From: CAWATZ01 sp963784995 | GTDB taxonomy: Bacteria; Planctomycetota; Planctomycetia; Gemmatales; Gemmataceae | Direction of reading: 5' to 3' | Assembly (NCBI GenBank): GCA_963784995.1 | Contig: CAWATZ010000003.1 | Span: forward strand, 2,232,001 to 2,296,000 | Length of the DNA: 64,000 bases | Shown: piece by piece, positions 17,549 through 26,751 of the stretch | How positions within the stretch are numbered: position 1 is the first letter of the stretch | How the letters are laid out: each line of letters starts with the position of its first letter | The notes under the pieces: generated by a model | Database searches by the model: none | The model's input: only the letters and a program-made list of their open reading frames with translations | What the model was told of the DNA's origin: nothing | Position numbers and translations under genes: made by a program

Positions 17549-17634
17549 ATTCCAAACAGCGAGGGCGGTGCGTCCGGCCGGCAGGCCGGCCTGCCTCGGC
17601 GGAAACCAGGGCCCTGATCCGAGGAACGGCAACC

Positions 17635-18825
17635 ATGTTCGATCTGGCAAGCGTGCAGGCGGCGTTGCTGCAACAGAAACTGGACGGCTGGCTGATGTAC
17701 GACTTCCGCGGCCTGAACGTCCTGGCCCGGCGCGTGCTCCATTTTCCGACCGACGTCTTCCTGTCGCGGCGCTGGTTCTACTTCATCCCCGCCCAGGGCG
17801 AGCCGCGCAAGCTGGTCCACAAGATCGAGCCGGGGGCCCTGGACATTTACCCCGGCTGCAAACGGGTCTATCTGCGCTGGCAGGAGCTGGAAAAGGGAGT
17901 CGGCGAACTGATTGCCGGCAGCCGGCGGATTGCGATGGAGTACGTGCCTCGCAATGCCAATCCGTACGTGTCGCGGGTGGACGCCGGCACGGTGGAGCTG
18001 GTGCGATCCTTCGGGGTGGAGATCGTTCCCTCCGGCGACCTGATCCAGCTGTTCGAGGCGTGCTGGGACGACGAGCAGTGGCAGATGCACCTGGAGGCGG
18101 CAAAACACACCCGGGCCACCTTCGACAAGGCTTTCGCCTTCATCGCCCAGAAGGTGCGGCGCGACGGCGCGGTGCTGGAAACCGAGGTGGTGCAGTGCAT
18201 CCTCGATCATTTCACCCAGACCGGCTTGACCACGGATCATCCGCCGATCTGTGGCGTGGGACCGCACAGCGGCAATCCGCACTATGCACCCGGCCCTGGC
18301 TGCGACGCTCCGATCCGCGAGGGTGACTTTGTCCTGATCGACCTGTGGGCCAAGCTGGATCAGCCGCGCTCCGTTTTCAGCGATCTGACCTGGACCGGTT
18401 TCGTCGGCAAGGAGGTGCCTGCCCGCTATGAGGAGATCTTCCAGATCGTGGCCCGGGCCCGCGATGCGGCCATCGAGCGGGTGCGCTCGGCCTTCGCCAA
18501 GGGAGAGACGCTGCACGGCTGGCAGGTCGATCGAGCCGCCCGCGACGTGATCGACCGTGCCGGTTATGGCGAGTATTTCTGCCATCGCACCGGGCACTCG
18601 ATCGGGCAGGAGACGCACGGCAACGGGGCCAACATGGACGATCTGGAGACCCACGAAGAACGGCAGGTGTTGCCGAGGACGTGTTTCTCGGTCGAGCCGG
18701 GCATTTACCTGCCGGAGTTCGGCGTTCGCAGCGAGGTGAACGTGTTTGTGGATGCGGGCCGGCAGGTCCACGTCACGGGCGGGACGCCGCAGACGACGGT
18801 GCTGCCGATCTTGAAGACGTGGTAG
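17635..18825 (+). CDS. M24-family metallopeptidase (Xaa-Pro aminopeptidase-like)
   Basis: The 396-residue protein has an N-terminal creatinase-like domain (LDGWLMYDFRGLNVLARRVL, residues about 1-150) and a C-terminal pita-bread catalytic domain. The five metal ligands can be seen: Asp in VLIDLWAKL, Asp in SVFSDLTWTG, His in HRTGHSIGQETHG, Glu in CFSVEPGIYLPEFG and Glu in VRSEVNVFV. It should release N-terminal residues, preferably before proline, from peptides; exact specificity cannot be read. There is no signal peptide. It ends 16 bases before a palindromic repeat of family R5 and converges on a regulator gene. Confidence 0.9.
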   Translation: MFDLASVQAALLQQKLDGWLMYDFRGLNVLARRVLHFPTDVFLSRRWFYFIPAQGEPRKLVHKIEPGALDIYPGCKRVYLRWQELEKGVGELIAGSRRIAMEYVPRNANPYVSRVDAGTVELVRSFGVEIVPSGDLIQLFEACWDDEQWQMHLEAAKHTRATFDKAFAFIAQKVRRDGAVLETEVVQCILDHFTQTGLTTDHPPICGVGPHSGNPHYAPGPGCDAPIREGDFVLIDLWAKLDQPRSVFSDLTWTGFVGKEVPARYEEIFQIVARARDAAIERVRSAFAKGETLHGWQVDRAARDVIDRAGYGEYFCHRTGHSIGQETHGNGANMDDLETHEERQVLPRTCFSVEPGIYLPEFGVRSEVNVFVDAGRQVHVTGGTPQTTVLPILKTW

Positions 18826-18840
18826 TTTGATGGATGTGCG

Positions 18841-18911
18841 AACTTCCTGATTTGATTTATCGTTTCGCGTTGAGCAGGTCAGCGCGAAACGACAAATCAA
18901 ATCAGGAAGTT
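18841..18911. repeat. palindrome of family R5, copy 1 (likely bidirectional terminator)
   Basis: The block is an almost perfect palindrome with outer arms AACTTCCTGATTTG and inner arms ATTTATCGTTTCGCG, and a 10-13-base loop. It lies between convergent genes, where it can end transcription from both sides. The inner part is shared with 42681-42726 and 55677-55722. Confidence 0.85.
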
Positions 18912-18926
18912 GGTGGTCAACCTTCC

Positions 18927-20327
18927 CTACTCCCCCACCCCGTTCGACCCCGAAGACGACTCCATCAGCCCATACTTCTTCATCTTCTTGTACAGCGTCA
19001 CCCGGCTGATGCCCAGGGCGCTGGCGGCCCGGGCCCGGCTGTAGTTGTTGCTGGTCAGGGCCCGCTGGATCACGCTCCGCTCCGTGACTTCCTTGCTGTG
19101 CAGCAGCGTGTCCCCAACGCCCTTGCGGGTCTGCTGCTCCGGCCCGGCTCGATGCTCGCGAATCGGGGCCGGCAGCTGTTCCAGGAGCAGTTGGCGGCCG
19201 CTGCTCACCAGCACCGCGTGCTGCACCGCGTTCTCCAGCTGGCGAATGTTGCCCGGCCAGGGATAGGCCTCCAGGGCGTCAATCGCCTCCAGACAGATGT
19301 CGAACAGGTTCTTTTGATGCCGGGTGTTGAACCGGGCGGTCATCCACCGCGCCAGCGGCGCGACGTCCAGCACCCGCTCGCGCAACGGCGGCAGGTGGAA
19401 CGACATCACGTTCAGCCGATAGTACAGGTCCTGGCGGAACTTGCCCTTGCCGACGGCCGCTTCCAGGTCCCAGTTGCTCGACACGATGATCCGGGCGGAG
19501 CAGTGGCGCGTCTCGTTGCTGCCCACCGGCTCGAACTCGCCCGTCTCGATCACCCGCAGCAAGCTGGTCTGCTGCTCCAGCCCCAGCGTATCGATCTCGT
19601 CCAGCAAGATGGTGCCGTTGCCGGCGGCCTCGAATTTGCCGATCTTGTCGCGGTCGGCCCCCGTGAAGGCACCGCGGACGTGGCCGAAGAAGGCGCTCTC
19701 GATCAGGTTGGCCGGCTGGGCGCCGCACGGCACCACCACGAACGGATCGCTCCGCCGCGGCGAGCAGTCGTGCATCAGCCGGGCCAGGTGGGTTTTGCCG
19801 GTGCCCGTCTCGCCCGTCAGCAGCACCGTGACGTCATGGACCGACGCAATGGCGATCCGCTCCACCAGCGGCAGCAGCGACGGCGTTTGACCCACCAAGC
19901 GCCGGCCGATCACCTGTTCGACCATTTCCGGCGATTCGGCCACGGGTGGGCGAAGCCGGCCCAGGCGGTCCCGGAGCAGCTGGCTCATCGGCCCGGCGTC
20001 CTCCGGCCAGCGGAAGCGGCCCGCGACGTAAGGGACCAGCACGGTGAGTTCCCGGCCGACCGGCAGCTGCGGACCCTCCAGGATCAGGATCATCGTGGGC
20101 AACTTCTGGAGGTAAATTTCCTGAACCAGGCGCAGGGCCTGGTCGGCCTCGGTGGCGGAGTTGACGGCCAGGACCAGGACGCTGCCCGGTTCCCGGGCCA
20201 GGTGGGCGCGGCTGCTCGGGTAGGTGGACGACAGGGCTTCTTGTCCCAGGACTTTCTTCAGCTGCATCTGAACAGAGCTGGCAAATCGCTGATCGTCGGC
20301 GACCAGGACCAGTTGGCTGCCGCTCAT
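18927..20327 (-). CDS. sigma-54-type enhancer-binding regulator, Fis family
   Basis: I chose the ATG at 20327 (MSGSQLVLVADDQ), which has AGGGGA upstream. The 466-residue protein has a receiver-like N-terminal domain (about 1-125, with VLVADDQRF but no clear phosphorylated Asp at the usual place), a AAA+ domain with Walker A GETGTGKT (172-179), an intact GAFTGAD loop (219-225) and Walker B ILLDEID (240-246), a hydrophobic YPWPGNIRQLENAV arginine-finger region, and a C-terminal Fis-type helix-turn-helix (YSRARAASALGISRVTLYKK). It should activate sigma-54 promoters. The absence of a clean phospho-acceptor suggests regulation by binding or by protein level. Target genes are not visible. Confidence 0.88.
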   Translation of the reverse strand: MSGSQLVLVADDQRFASSVQMQLKKVLGQEALSSTYPSSRAHLAREPGSVLVLAVNSATEADQALRLVQEIYLQKLPTMILILEGPQLPVGRELTVLVPYVAGRFRWPEDAGPMSQLLRDRLGRLRPPVAESPEMVEQVIGRRLVGQTPSLLPLVERIAIASVHDVTVLLTGETGTGKTHLARLMHDCSPRRSDPFVVVPCGAQPANLIESAFFGHVRGAFTGADRDKIGKFEAAGNGTILLDEIDTLGLEQQTSLLRVIETGEFEPVGSNETRHCSARIIVSSNWDLEAAVGKGKFRQDLYYRLNVMSFHLPPLRERVLDVAPLARWMTARFNTRHQKNLFDICLEAIDALEAYPWPGNIRQLENAVQHAVLVSSGRQLLLEQLPAPIREHRAGPEQQTRKGVGDTLLHSKEVTERSVIQRALTSNNYSRARAASALGISRVTLYKKMKKYGLMESSSGSNGVGE

Positions 20328-20478
20328 CGAGTTTCCCCTGGGCCGCAATGACAAGACACGAAAACAGAACATTCTGCTGGCAGCGCAAGCATTCAATAGA
20401 TTGCAGCACTTGTCAAGGAGGGCGCAGCCCGCTAAACCCCGCGCATCCATCCCGCCGGCACCGTTGGCCCACTTTTCC

Positions 20479-20637
20479 TCCCGGAACCTGGTGTTAGCCC
20501 GAAGCGCCAGCGAGGGAAAACCGAGATCCCTCGCTGGCGCTTTGGGCTAACTCCCGGAACCTGGTGTTAGCCCGAAGCGCCAGCGAGGGACCTCGGTTTT
20601 CCCTCGCTGGCGCTTCGGGCTAACTCCCGGAACCTGG
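20479..20637. repeat. two palindromes in opposite orientation between 13-base direct repeats, family R6
   Basis: Palindromes at 20493-20551 and 20566-20624 share the arm GTTAGCCCGAAGCGCCAGCG. Their loops are inverses of each other (AAAACCGAG against CTCGGTTTT), so the copies are in opposite orientation. TCCCGGAACCTGG occurs three times, at 20479-20491, 20552-20564 and 20625-20637, flanking each copy. The 509-base gap 20328-20836 otherwise holds no convincing gene. Confidence 0.85.
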
Positions 20638-20836
20638 GTAAGCTGCGCTGTCTCCGGGTGTTGGGACGGTTTGCAAGGGCGCAGACGGGCCGGCAAAGGA
20701 CCCCCGCCGGCAAGAAGCCCTTTCCGTTGGACGCTTTCGATGCTATAAGGCGCATGGATGGTGCGTCGGGTCGGCGTTCGTTCCCGCAACGGCGCTGAAC
20801 CATTACCCGAGACCCAAGCCTGAGAGAGGAGACTCT

Positions 20837-21607
20837 ATGCGCCGAGTGGTCCTGATCCTGTCGGCCCTGTTCCTTTTCTGTGGCCTGGCCCGGAGCCAGC
20901 CGGCCGCGCCGCCCCCGGCCGCGCCGGCGGATCGGCAACTGGATGACTATCTGCTGCGCTGGGAGCAGGAGATGGCCAAGGTCAAGACCCTGGCCGCCCA
21001 GCTCGTCCGGGTCGAGGAGGACCCGGTCTTCAAACAGACCCAGAAGTACGTCGGCTTCGCTCAGTACATGAAGGTCGGCAGCGGCAACCGAACCAACAAC
21101 CTGGCCACCCTGGAGATGCGTCCCGAGAACGGCAAGGAGATCTCCGAGAAGATCGTCATCACCGCGACGCACCTCTTCCAGTTCCAGCCCGCCCGGAAGG
21201 AGATCACGGCCATCGCCCTGCCTCAACCCAAGGAGGGACAGCTGGCCGACGACAACCTGATCGCGCTGCTCTTTGGCGTCAAGGCGACGGAAGCCCGTCG
21301 GCGCTATGAACTGAAACTGACCAGCGACGACAAGTTCTACATTTACGTCAGCATCACGCCGCGCGCCCAGCAGGACAAGGCCGAGTTCCAGCGTGCCCGC
21401 CTGGTGCTGAACAAGGACACCTTCCTGCCGCGCCAGCTCTGGTTCGAGGAAGCCACGGGCCGGAAGGTCACCTGGGACATCCCCGCCATCCGGGCCAACG
21501 TCCAGCTCCGCCGCGAGGACTTCGATGCCCCCAACCCGCAACCCCCCTGGAAGATGATCCAGGGCAATCGCGCCGACGGGATGCCGCGCATCAACCGCCA
21601 GCCCTGA
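20837..21607 (+). CDS. secreted planctomycete protein, TIGR03009-like
   Basis: The 256-residue protein has a signal peptide (MRRVVLILSALFLFCGLARS) and a proline/alanine linker. The mature part (LDDYLLRWEQEMAKVKTLAA, VFKQTQKYVGFAQYMKVGSG, LFQFQPARKEITAIALPQPK, LLFGVKATEARRRYELKL, FLPRQLWFEEATGRKVTWDI) resembles the planctomycete-specific TIGR03009 family, whose shape recalls LolA-type lipoprotein carriers. A periplasmic role in handling lipids or lipoproteins is therefore possible but not shown. The ribosome binding site is AGAGGAGA. A second secreted protein follows after about 220 bases in the same direction. Confidence 0.75.
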   Translation: MRRVVLILSALFLFCGLARSQPAAPPPAAPADRQLDDYLLRWEQEMAKVKTLAAQLVRVEEDPVFKQTQKYVGFAQYMKVGSGNRTNNLATLEMRPENGKEISEKIVITATHLFQFQPARKEITAIALPQPKEGQLADDNLIALLFGVKATEARRRYELKLTSDDKFYIYVSITPRAQQDKAEFQRARLVLNKDTFLPRQLWFEEATGRKVTWDIPAIRANVQLRREDFDAPNPQPPWKMIQGNRADGMPRINRQP

Positions 21608-21827
21608 CCGGCCGGGCCGCGGACGCACGCAACCGGAATCCGAAACCCAGGGCCCTGGAGTTTCGGATTTCGTTTTTTTTTGATGAAGGGTGTTGCAAAA
21701 TGAGAAGCGCCGTGAGACATTAGGTCGCACGTGGGGTTGATTCCCTACATCGGTCGCATCCCCTGGCGACACCTCTCTGCGAGTTCAACCTGATCAGGGG
21801 TCCATTGAGGGTATGAGGAGTCGGAAG

Positions 21828-22502
21828 ATGAAGCGATTCGTAGTGCGTGTGGTGCCCGTCGTGGCCCTGATGTTCCTGGTGGCCCCGCTGGTGGCTCAGC
21901 AGCGGCAGCCCGGTCGTGGTTTTGGCGGCGGCGGCGGCGGCGTCGGCATGCTGCTGAGCAACAAGGGCGTTCAGGAAGAACTGAAGGTGACCGACGAGCA
22001 GAAGGAAAAGGTCACCAGCTCGCTCAAGGACGTCCGGACCAAGTTTGGCGAGGACATGCGAGCCGCGTTCAAGGACATGAACCGGGAAAAGATTGCTCAG
22101 ATCCAAAAGGACATGGCCGCCGAGACCAACAAGGTCGTTGGCAAGGTCCTCAAGCCCGACCAGGTCAAGCGGCTGCATCAGATCGAGCTGCAGGTCGGCA
22201 TTCAGCAGGGCAACCTGGGCGTCCTGACCTCGGAGCGCGTCCAGAAGGAACTGAAGTTGACCGACAAGCAGAAAGCATCGATCAAGGAAACCTCCGAGAT
22301 GCTGGCCAAGGATCGCCCCATGTTCGGCGGCGGCACCCGGCCTACCCCCGAGCAGCGGGAGGCCTTCCAGAAGAAGGCCAAGGAGGCAGGGGAGAAAATC
22401 ATCGGTACGCTGTCGGCCGACCAGAAGAAGACCTGGAAGGACCTGACCGGCGAGAAGTTCAACTACAAGCCCGATATGCGCCCGAATCGTCCCCCGCAGT
22501 AA
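21828..22502 (+). CDS. secreted Spy/CpxP-like helical protein
   Basis: The start is the ATG at 21828 (MKRFVVRVVPVVALMFL) after GGAG; an earlier ATG at 21813 is weaker. The 224-residue product has a signal peptide ending near VAQQ, a glycine run (GRGFGGGGGGVGML) and two copies of a helical unit: LLSNKGVQEELKVTDEQKEK and LTSERVQKELKLTDKQKASI. The pattern of short, charged, amphipathic helices around 'ELKLTDEQK' is common in planctomycetes and reminiscent of Spy/CpxP periplasmic chaperones with LTxxQ motifs. The function is unproven. It lies upstream of a metal transporter gene in the same direction, 226 bases away and separated by a hairpin. Confidence 0.7.
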   Translation: MKRFVVRVVPVVALMFLVAPLVAQQRQPGRGFGGGGGGVGMLLSNKGVQEELKVTDEQKEKVTSSLKDVRTKFGEDMRAAFKDMNREKIAQIQKDMAAETNKVVGKVLKPDQVKRLHQIELQVGIQQGNLGVLTSERVQKELKLTDKQKASIKETSEMLAKDRPMFGGGTRPTPEQREAFQKKAKEAGEKIIGTLSADQKKTWKDLTGEKFNYKPDMRPNRPPQ

Positions 22503-22583
22503 TCGGTCCGCAACCCGGACGTGAGACTCGCTAGCCGCCGGGCCACGGCCCGGTGGTTGTTCGCCGGGAACAATCTCTCACCT

Positions 22584-22616
22584 CCACCCCTTTTCCCTTG
22601 CAGGGAGAAGGGGTGG
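22584..22616. repeat. 15-base inverted repeat, likely terminator
   Basis: CCACCCCTTTTCCCT pairs exactly with AGGGAGAAGGGGTGG, with a three-base loop. It follows the Spy-like gene by 80 bases and could end its transcript. Confidence 0.6.
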
Positions 22617-22728
22617 ATTTCATTTGGGAGCAGCCGCTCCCAGGCCGAAGAAGTGACAGCGTCAGCCAGGACCGGTATAATGGCAAGCGGGGCACGGTTG
22701 TGCCCCGCTCGCCGTTCGGGGACTCTCC

Positions 22729-24252
22729 ATGCACGCACTGCTGCTCACGCTGGCTCTGCTCCCGGCTCATCCGGTCCCGAAGGACAATCACGATCGCACC
22801 GTGGTCGTTCGGCTGACACCCGAGGCGGTGATTGTCAAGTATCGGCTGGAGATGGACGAGGTCACTGCGACCCGTGAGATGGTGCCGCCAGCCGAGCTCA
22901 GCCGCATTTTCTCAACCAAGGAACTGCACGCTGCCATTGGCCGACACCTTGCCGAGGCCATCGCTGGCAACCTGGTGGTCAATCTGGACGACGCTTCGTT
23001 GGAGATGCGCTGTACCCGCCGCAGCGAACACTTTACGGATCATCTGCGTTGCGAATATCATTTCGAGGCGGCCTGGAACCCCACTCCCGGCAAGGTGCAT
23101 CGCTTTGAGTTTCTCGAAAGCAACTGGGACAGGGACGAGACCAGCAAGCTCGCGCTCTACTTGACCACTGATGGCCGCCTGTCCCTGCAAGCCGACGTTC
23201 CCTCCGAGGAGTTGATTGCTCGCCCCTCCATCGACCGCAAACCGGGCGACAACCAGCGGCGGCGTGAGGCGAAAGCAACGTTTCGTCTGGAACAGGTCGA
23301 AAGCCGAGCCCTCTACAAACCGGCTCTGCCGCCCGATCCCGTGTTGCCGGCCTTGCCCGAGCATCCCGAGGACGGAGCCACTGCAAAAGCAGGAGAGGGA
23401 ATAACCCCCGCCGAGGCAAAAGTGCAAGGACCAACTGCAACCGAATCCCCGGAAGAGTCCAGCGACGCCGATCTGCCCTCGGCGAAGAACCTGCTGGCCC
23501 TGATGCTCGATTCCCGGCTGGGGCTGGGGATGGTCCTCCTCCTGGCGACGCTGTTCGGTGCGGTGCACGCCCTGACGCCCGGCCACGGCAAAACGCTGGT
23601 AGCCGCGTACCTCGTCGGCGAACGGGGGACCATCTGGCACGCCCTGCTATTAGGCCTGGTGACCACGCTGACGCACACCTCCGTTGTGATCGTCATGGCG
23701 ATCATCTTGTGGTTTCAGTCCCAGGAAGCAGCAGCCGCCACGCAGCAAGCGCTGGTCGTCGTCGGTGGATTGTTACTTGCTGGCCTGGGCTTCTGGCTGC
23801 TGCTGCGCCGGGTCACCGGACAGGCCGATCACGTCCACATTGGCGGGGGGCATCACCATCATCACGGTCCCGGACACGATCATGACCACGTCCACGTGCC
23901 CATTCCGACGGATGGGCAGAACGTGAGCTGGTGGGGGATGGTCGTCCTGGGGGTTTACGGCGGCATCGTGCCGTGCTGGGACGCGATTTACGTCCTCGGC
24001 CTGGCCATCTCCGCTCAACGCTTGTGGCTTGGGTTGCCGCTCGTGCTGGCCTTCAGCTTTGGGCTGGCAGCCGTGCTGGTCGGACTGGGAATTGGCGTGG
24101 TCTACGGCCGCAATCTCGCGGAAAAGCAATGGGGCAGCAGTCGCGGTTTTGAGCGCATGGCGCAGATCTTGCCCCGGGTCACCGCCGTTCTGATGATTGT
24201 CATGGGGATGTGGTTGAGCTATGCCGGAATCCACTCGCCTCCCGGACATTGA
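22729..24252 (+). CDS. NicO/RcnA-like nickel/cobalt transporter with long N-terminal domain
   Basis: The 507-residue protein has an N-terminal hydrophobic segment, a soluble domain of about 240 residues, and a C-terminal transporter domain. The domain shows GAVHALTPGHGKTLVAAYLV (about 278-297), HTSVVIVMAIIL, a histidine-rich cytoplasmic or external loop (HHHHH and HDHDHVHV, about 368-389) and GGIVPCWDAI (411-420), the signature of the NicO family (PF03824) to which the RcnA Ni/Co exporter belongs. About six membrane helices are seen. The family exports or imports Ni2+/Co2+; direction is not decidable here. The large N-terminal domain is unlike E. coli RcnA. No RcnR-type regulator is adjacent. 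Confidence 0.82.
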   Translation: MHALLLTLALLPAHPVPKDNHDRTVVVRLTPEAVIVKYRLEMDEVTATREMVPPAELSRIFSTKELHAAIGRHLAEAIAGNLVVNLDDASLEMRCTRRSEHFTDHLRCEYHFEAAWNPTPGKVHRFEFLESNWDRDETSKLALYLTTDGRLSLQADVPSEELIARPSIDRKPGDNQRRREAKATFRLEQVESRALYKPALPPDPVLPALPEHPEDGATAKAGEGITPAEAKVQGPTATESPEESSDADLPSAKNLLALMLDSRLGLGMVLLLATLFGAVHALTPGHGKTLVAAYLVGERGTIWHALLLGLVTTLTHTSVVIVMAIILWFQSQEAAAATQQALVVVGGLLLAGLGFWLLLRRVTGQADHVHIGGGHHHHHGPGHDHDHVHVPIPTDGQNVSWWGMVVLGVYGGIVPCWDAIYVLGLAISAQRLWLGLPLVLAFSFGLAAVLVGLGIGVVYGRNLAEKQWGSSRGFERMAQILPRVTAVLMIVMGMWLSYAGIHSPPGH

Positions 24253-24266
24253 GACAGCTGTCACCT

Positions 24267-25874
24267 CTATGGCAACACCAGCAACCTTGTGCAAAACGGC
24301 CGCAACACTTCCTCCGGATACAGGCAAAACGCATAATCCCGCCGCTGCAGCAGGGCGTTCGCCGCCAGCTCCCGGTCGCACGTCTCCAGCCGCTGTCGCA
24401 ACTCCTGTTCCCGCCCCTGCAACGGTTCGTGCAGCCAGGCGTTGACCGCTCGCAACTGGAGGAAGCGTTCGCGATACTCCGCCGGAGTCCGGGGCGTCTG
24501 ATTCACCCAGGCGTGCTTTTCCGCGATCAGCGGCTGCAGCCCCTCGCCGCCCACTCCTTCCAGAAAGCGATCCGGATTGTAACGGAAGTCACGGAGCGTC
24601 CGCAGCAACCTGCGTCGGTCCTCGATCGTGCAGGGGTAAGCCGGCAGCGGCAACAGCCTGGTGGCTGACAGAACCAGGTAACCGGGCAGTTCGCGCTCGT
24701 AGAACTGCCGGGCGATCTGGTCGGTCAGTTCGTCGTACTTGCCGCCGCCGATGCCGTGCATGAACAGGTCGGCCAGCAGCAAGCGCGAAAACAGCGTGGT
24801 GGACAGGGCCCGGGTGCGGATGCGATAGCCGGCCGCTTGCAGGTCGTGCCACGCCTGCAGCACCTGCGGCATCCGTCCTTCTTCCGGCTTTGGCAGGTCA
24901 GGCCAGCTGTCGTCGCCGGCACGCAGTTCGAGGCGGTCGCCGCGCTGCCGGACCATCAGCCGGCCGCGTCGTCCCTGGCCGGCGCGCCAGCCCCACAGCG
25001 GCGCTTCCAGGAAATCGCCGGCGACCTTCAACTCCGGAACGGGATGGTTGCGGCTGCGAATGCGGTTGGCCTTGCGATACTCCACCAGACAGCGGTTGTA
25101 GATCCTGTGAAAGGCCGGCAGGCGGGCGAGCAGGTCGCAGGCGAACCAGGCGAACGCTTCACTCGCGCACAGCGCGCTCAGCGGCAACTCTCGATTGTGG
25201 CAGCCCCAGCGCCGTTCCAGGTCGCGCCTTGCCGACACGAAGCACGTCCCCGGGTGCGGGTCGGTTCCGGCACGGCGGCACACCTCGTCCCAGAAGGCCG
25301 GCAGCATTGGCTGATAGTCCCAGCCCTGAAGCACCGCACCGGCCCTGTCCGCGAAGCTGCGGAACAGGTCGCGGTCGTGGATCGTCCACTCCTCGAAGGG
25401 GACCTCGCCGCTCCAGTGATCAAACGGGACACGCACCAAGTACGGAGAGGGTCGCTCTTGTGTGGGAGGATGAGGCAGCCGCAGCAGCGTGGATTTGACC
25501 GTATCGTTGTCCACGATCAGGTTGAGGGCGATCCCGCCGTGGGCCCGCGCCAGGCCGTGCAGGGCGAAGTTCTTGACCCAGACTCCGGGATGAAACAGCT
25601 CGGGTTGATGGCCGGCCAGCAGCAGGGGACCGGTTGTTGGCCCATCGGGGATCGGCTCACCGAGGCGAGCGAGATAGGAGCGTGCGGCTTCCAGGGCAGT
25701 CTGACGCGCCTCGGCCTGCAGGTCGGCGAGCGGTCGGCCCAGTAACAGCAATGGCCGCCGCTGCCGTTCGAGGTTGGCTTCCAGCAGGGCGCCGACCTCG
25801 GAAAGAGTCGGGTCGGCGACGAGAGCGCCGTCTTCCCGGGGAGCACGAATGGCACGGTGGCCCGCTGCGCTCAC
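24267..25874 (-). CDS. conserved hypothetical protein, weakly BshC-like
   Basis: I place the start at the GTG at 25874-25872, which overlaps the TGA of the upstream glycosyltransferase (GTGA) and has GGGGAG upstream; an ATG at 25934 is the alternative. The 535-residue protein contains LLLAGHQPELFHPGVWVKNF and LIVDNDTVKSTLLR near residues 80-130, AFWDEVCRRAG, and SRLLLADLFMHGIGGGKYDE in the last third. The GHQP-type motif followed by a lysine helix recalls the Rossmann core of BshC, the cysteine-adding enzyme of bacillithiol synthesis, but the likeness is weak and no bshA or bshB gene is present. Coupled translation suggests that it works with the glycosyltransferase. Confidence 0.7.
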   Translation of the reverse strand: MSAAGHRAIRAPREDGALVADPTLSEVGALLEANLERQRRPLLLLGRPLADLQAEARQTALEAARSYLARLGEPIPDGPTTGPLLLAGHQPELFHPGVWVKNFALHGLARAHGGIALNLIVDNDTVKSTLLRLPHPPTQERPSPYLVRVPFDHWSGEVPFEEWTIHDRDLFRSFADRAGAVLQGWDYQPMLPAFWDEVCRRAGTDPHPGTCFVSARRDLERRWGCHNRELPLSALCASEAFAWFACDLLARLPAFHRIYNRCLVEYRKANRIRSRNHPVPELKVAGDFLEAPLWGWRAGQGRRGRLMVRQRGDRLELRAGDDSWPDLPKPEEGRMPQVLQAWHDLQAAGYRIRTRALSTTLFSRLLLADLFMHGIGGGKYDELTDQIARQFYERELPGYLVLSATRLLPLPAYPCTIEDRRRLLRTLRDFRYNPDRFLEGVGGEGLQPLIAEKHAWVNQTPRTPAEYRERFLQLRAVNAWLHEPLQGREQELRQRLETCDRELAANALLQRRDYAFCLYPEEVLRPFCTRLLVLP

Positions 25875-26617
25875 GAGCAGGCTCCCCGGGGGATGGGCCC
25901 AGGCAAGGAACAGGGCAGGCGACAGGGCGGGCATTCCGCTTCCGCCGCCTGGATGACCCGGCGATAGTAGGCCAGGCGTTCCTCGGCATCGTTGAGCATG
26001 CCGCCGAAGGCCCGGGTCGGGTCCAGGTACAGGCGCGGCACCGCCACCTCCTTGATGCGCAGCCGGGCGCGGGCGGCCTGGACCCACAATTGCAGCGGCA
26101 TCCCCCAGCCCGTCTCGGTGACGTGCAAGCGGGCCAGCGCTTCCCGGCGGTAGGCCTTGAAGCCGCAAAAGGCGTCGGTCAGATGCAGCCCCAGACGCTG
26201 ATTCAGCTCGCTCGTGATGACCTGATTGATCCGCCGGCGATCCTCCGGCGCCAGGGCATCCTGGCGGAAGTCGCGGAGATACCGGCTTCCGGAGATGATG
26301 TCCGCGTCGTGGATCGCCTCCAGCAGCACCTCAATGCGAGCGGGCTCGTGCTGACCGTCGCAGTCCATTGTCACCAGGATGCCGTAACCGTGTTCCAGCG
26401 TGTAAGCGAAGGCCGAGATCAGGGCGGCCCCGTAGCCGCTGTTTCGCGGATGAGTGATGATCCGCAGGTCCGTCTGGCGTGCCAGCAGTTCGGCCGTGTG
26501 GTCGGTGGAGCCGTCGTTGACGACCAGGATCTCGGGACTGAAGCGCCGCACCTCGGCAAGGACGCCCTCGACGTGCCGTTCTTCGTTGTACACGGGGATG
26601 GCGGTCAGAAAGCGCAT
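25871..26617 (-). CDS. family 2 glycosyltransferase (dolichol-phosphate mannosyltransferase-like)
   Basis: The 248-residue protein starts MRFLTAIPVYNEERHVEGVL and shows the GT-A fold motifs VVNDGSTDHTAELLA, HPRNSGYGAALISAF and the metal-binding TMDCDGQHEP, followed by DIISGSRYLRDFRQD and AFCGFKAYRREAL. These are typical of DPM1-like transferases that load a lipid carrier or glycan. There is no transmembrane extension; it is probably peripheral on the inner membrane. Its stop overlaps the start of the next gene (GTGA at 25871-25874). Donor and acceptor cannot be told from sequence. Confidence 0.88.
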   Translation of the reverse strand: MRFLTAIPVYNEERHVEGVLAEVRRFSPEILVVNDGSTDHTAELLARQTDLRIITHPRNSGYGAALISAFAYTLEHGYGILVTMDCDGQHEPARIEVLLEAIHDADIISGSRYLRDFRQDALAPEDRRRINQVITSELNQRLGLHLTDAFCGFKAYRREALARLHVTETGWGMPLQLWVQAARARLRIKEVAVPRLYLDPTRAFGGMLNDAEERLAYYRRVIQAAEAECPPCRLPCSLPGPIPRGACS

Positions 26618-26751
26618 GTCCAGCGAAGCTCCATCATGGCCTGAAAAGGGGCGGCTTCTTCAATACCTCATTCTAGGGTCAGCGGGCAAGCCGAGTCAAA
26701 GCGGCCGAAGGGATCTGTCGTTCCTCACACAGCGATTGCCCAGCGAGCTTT

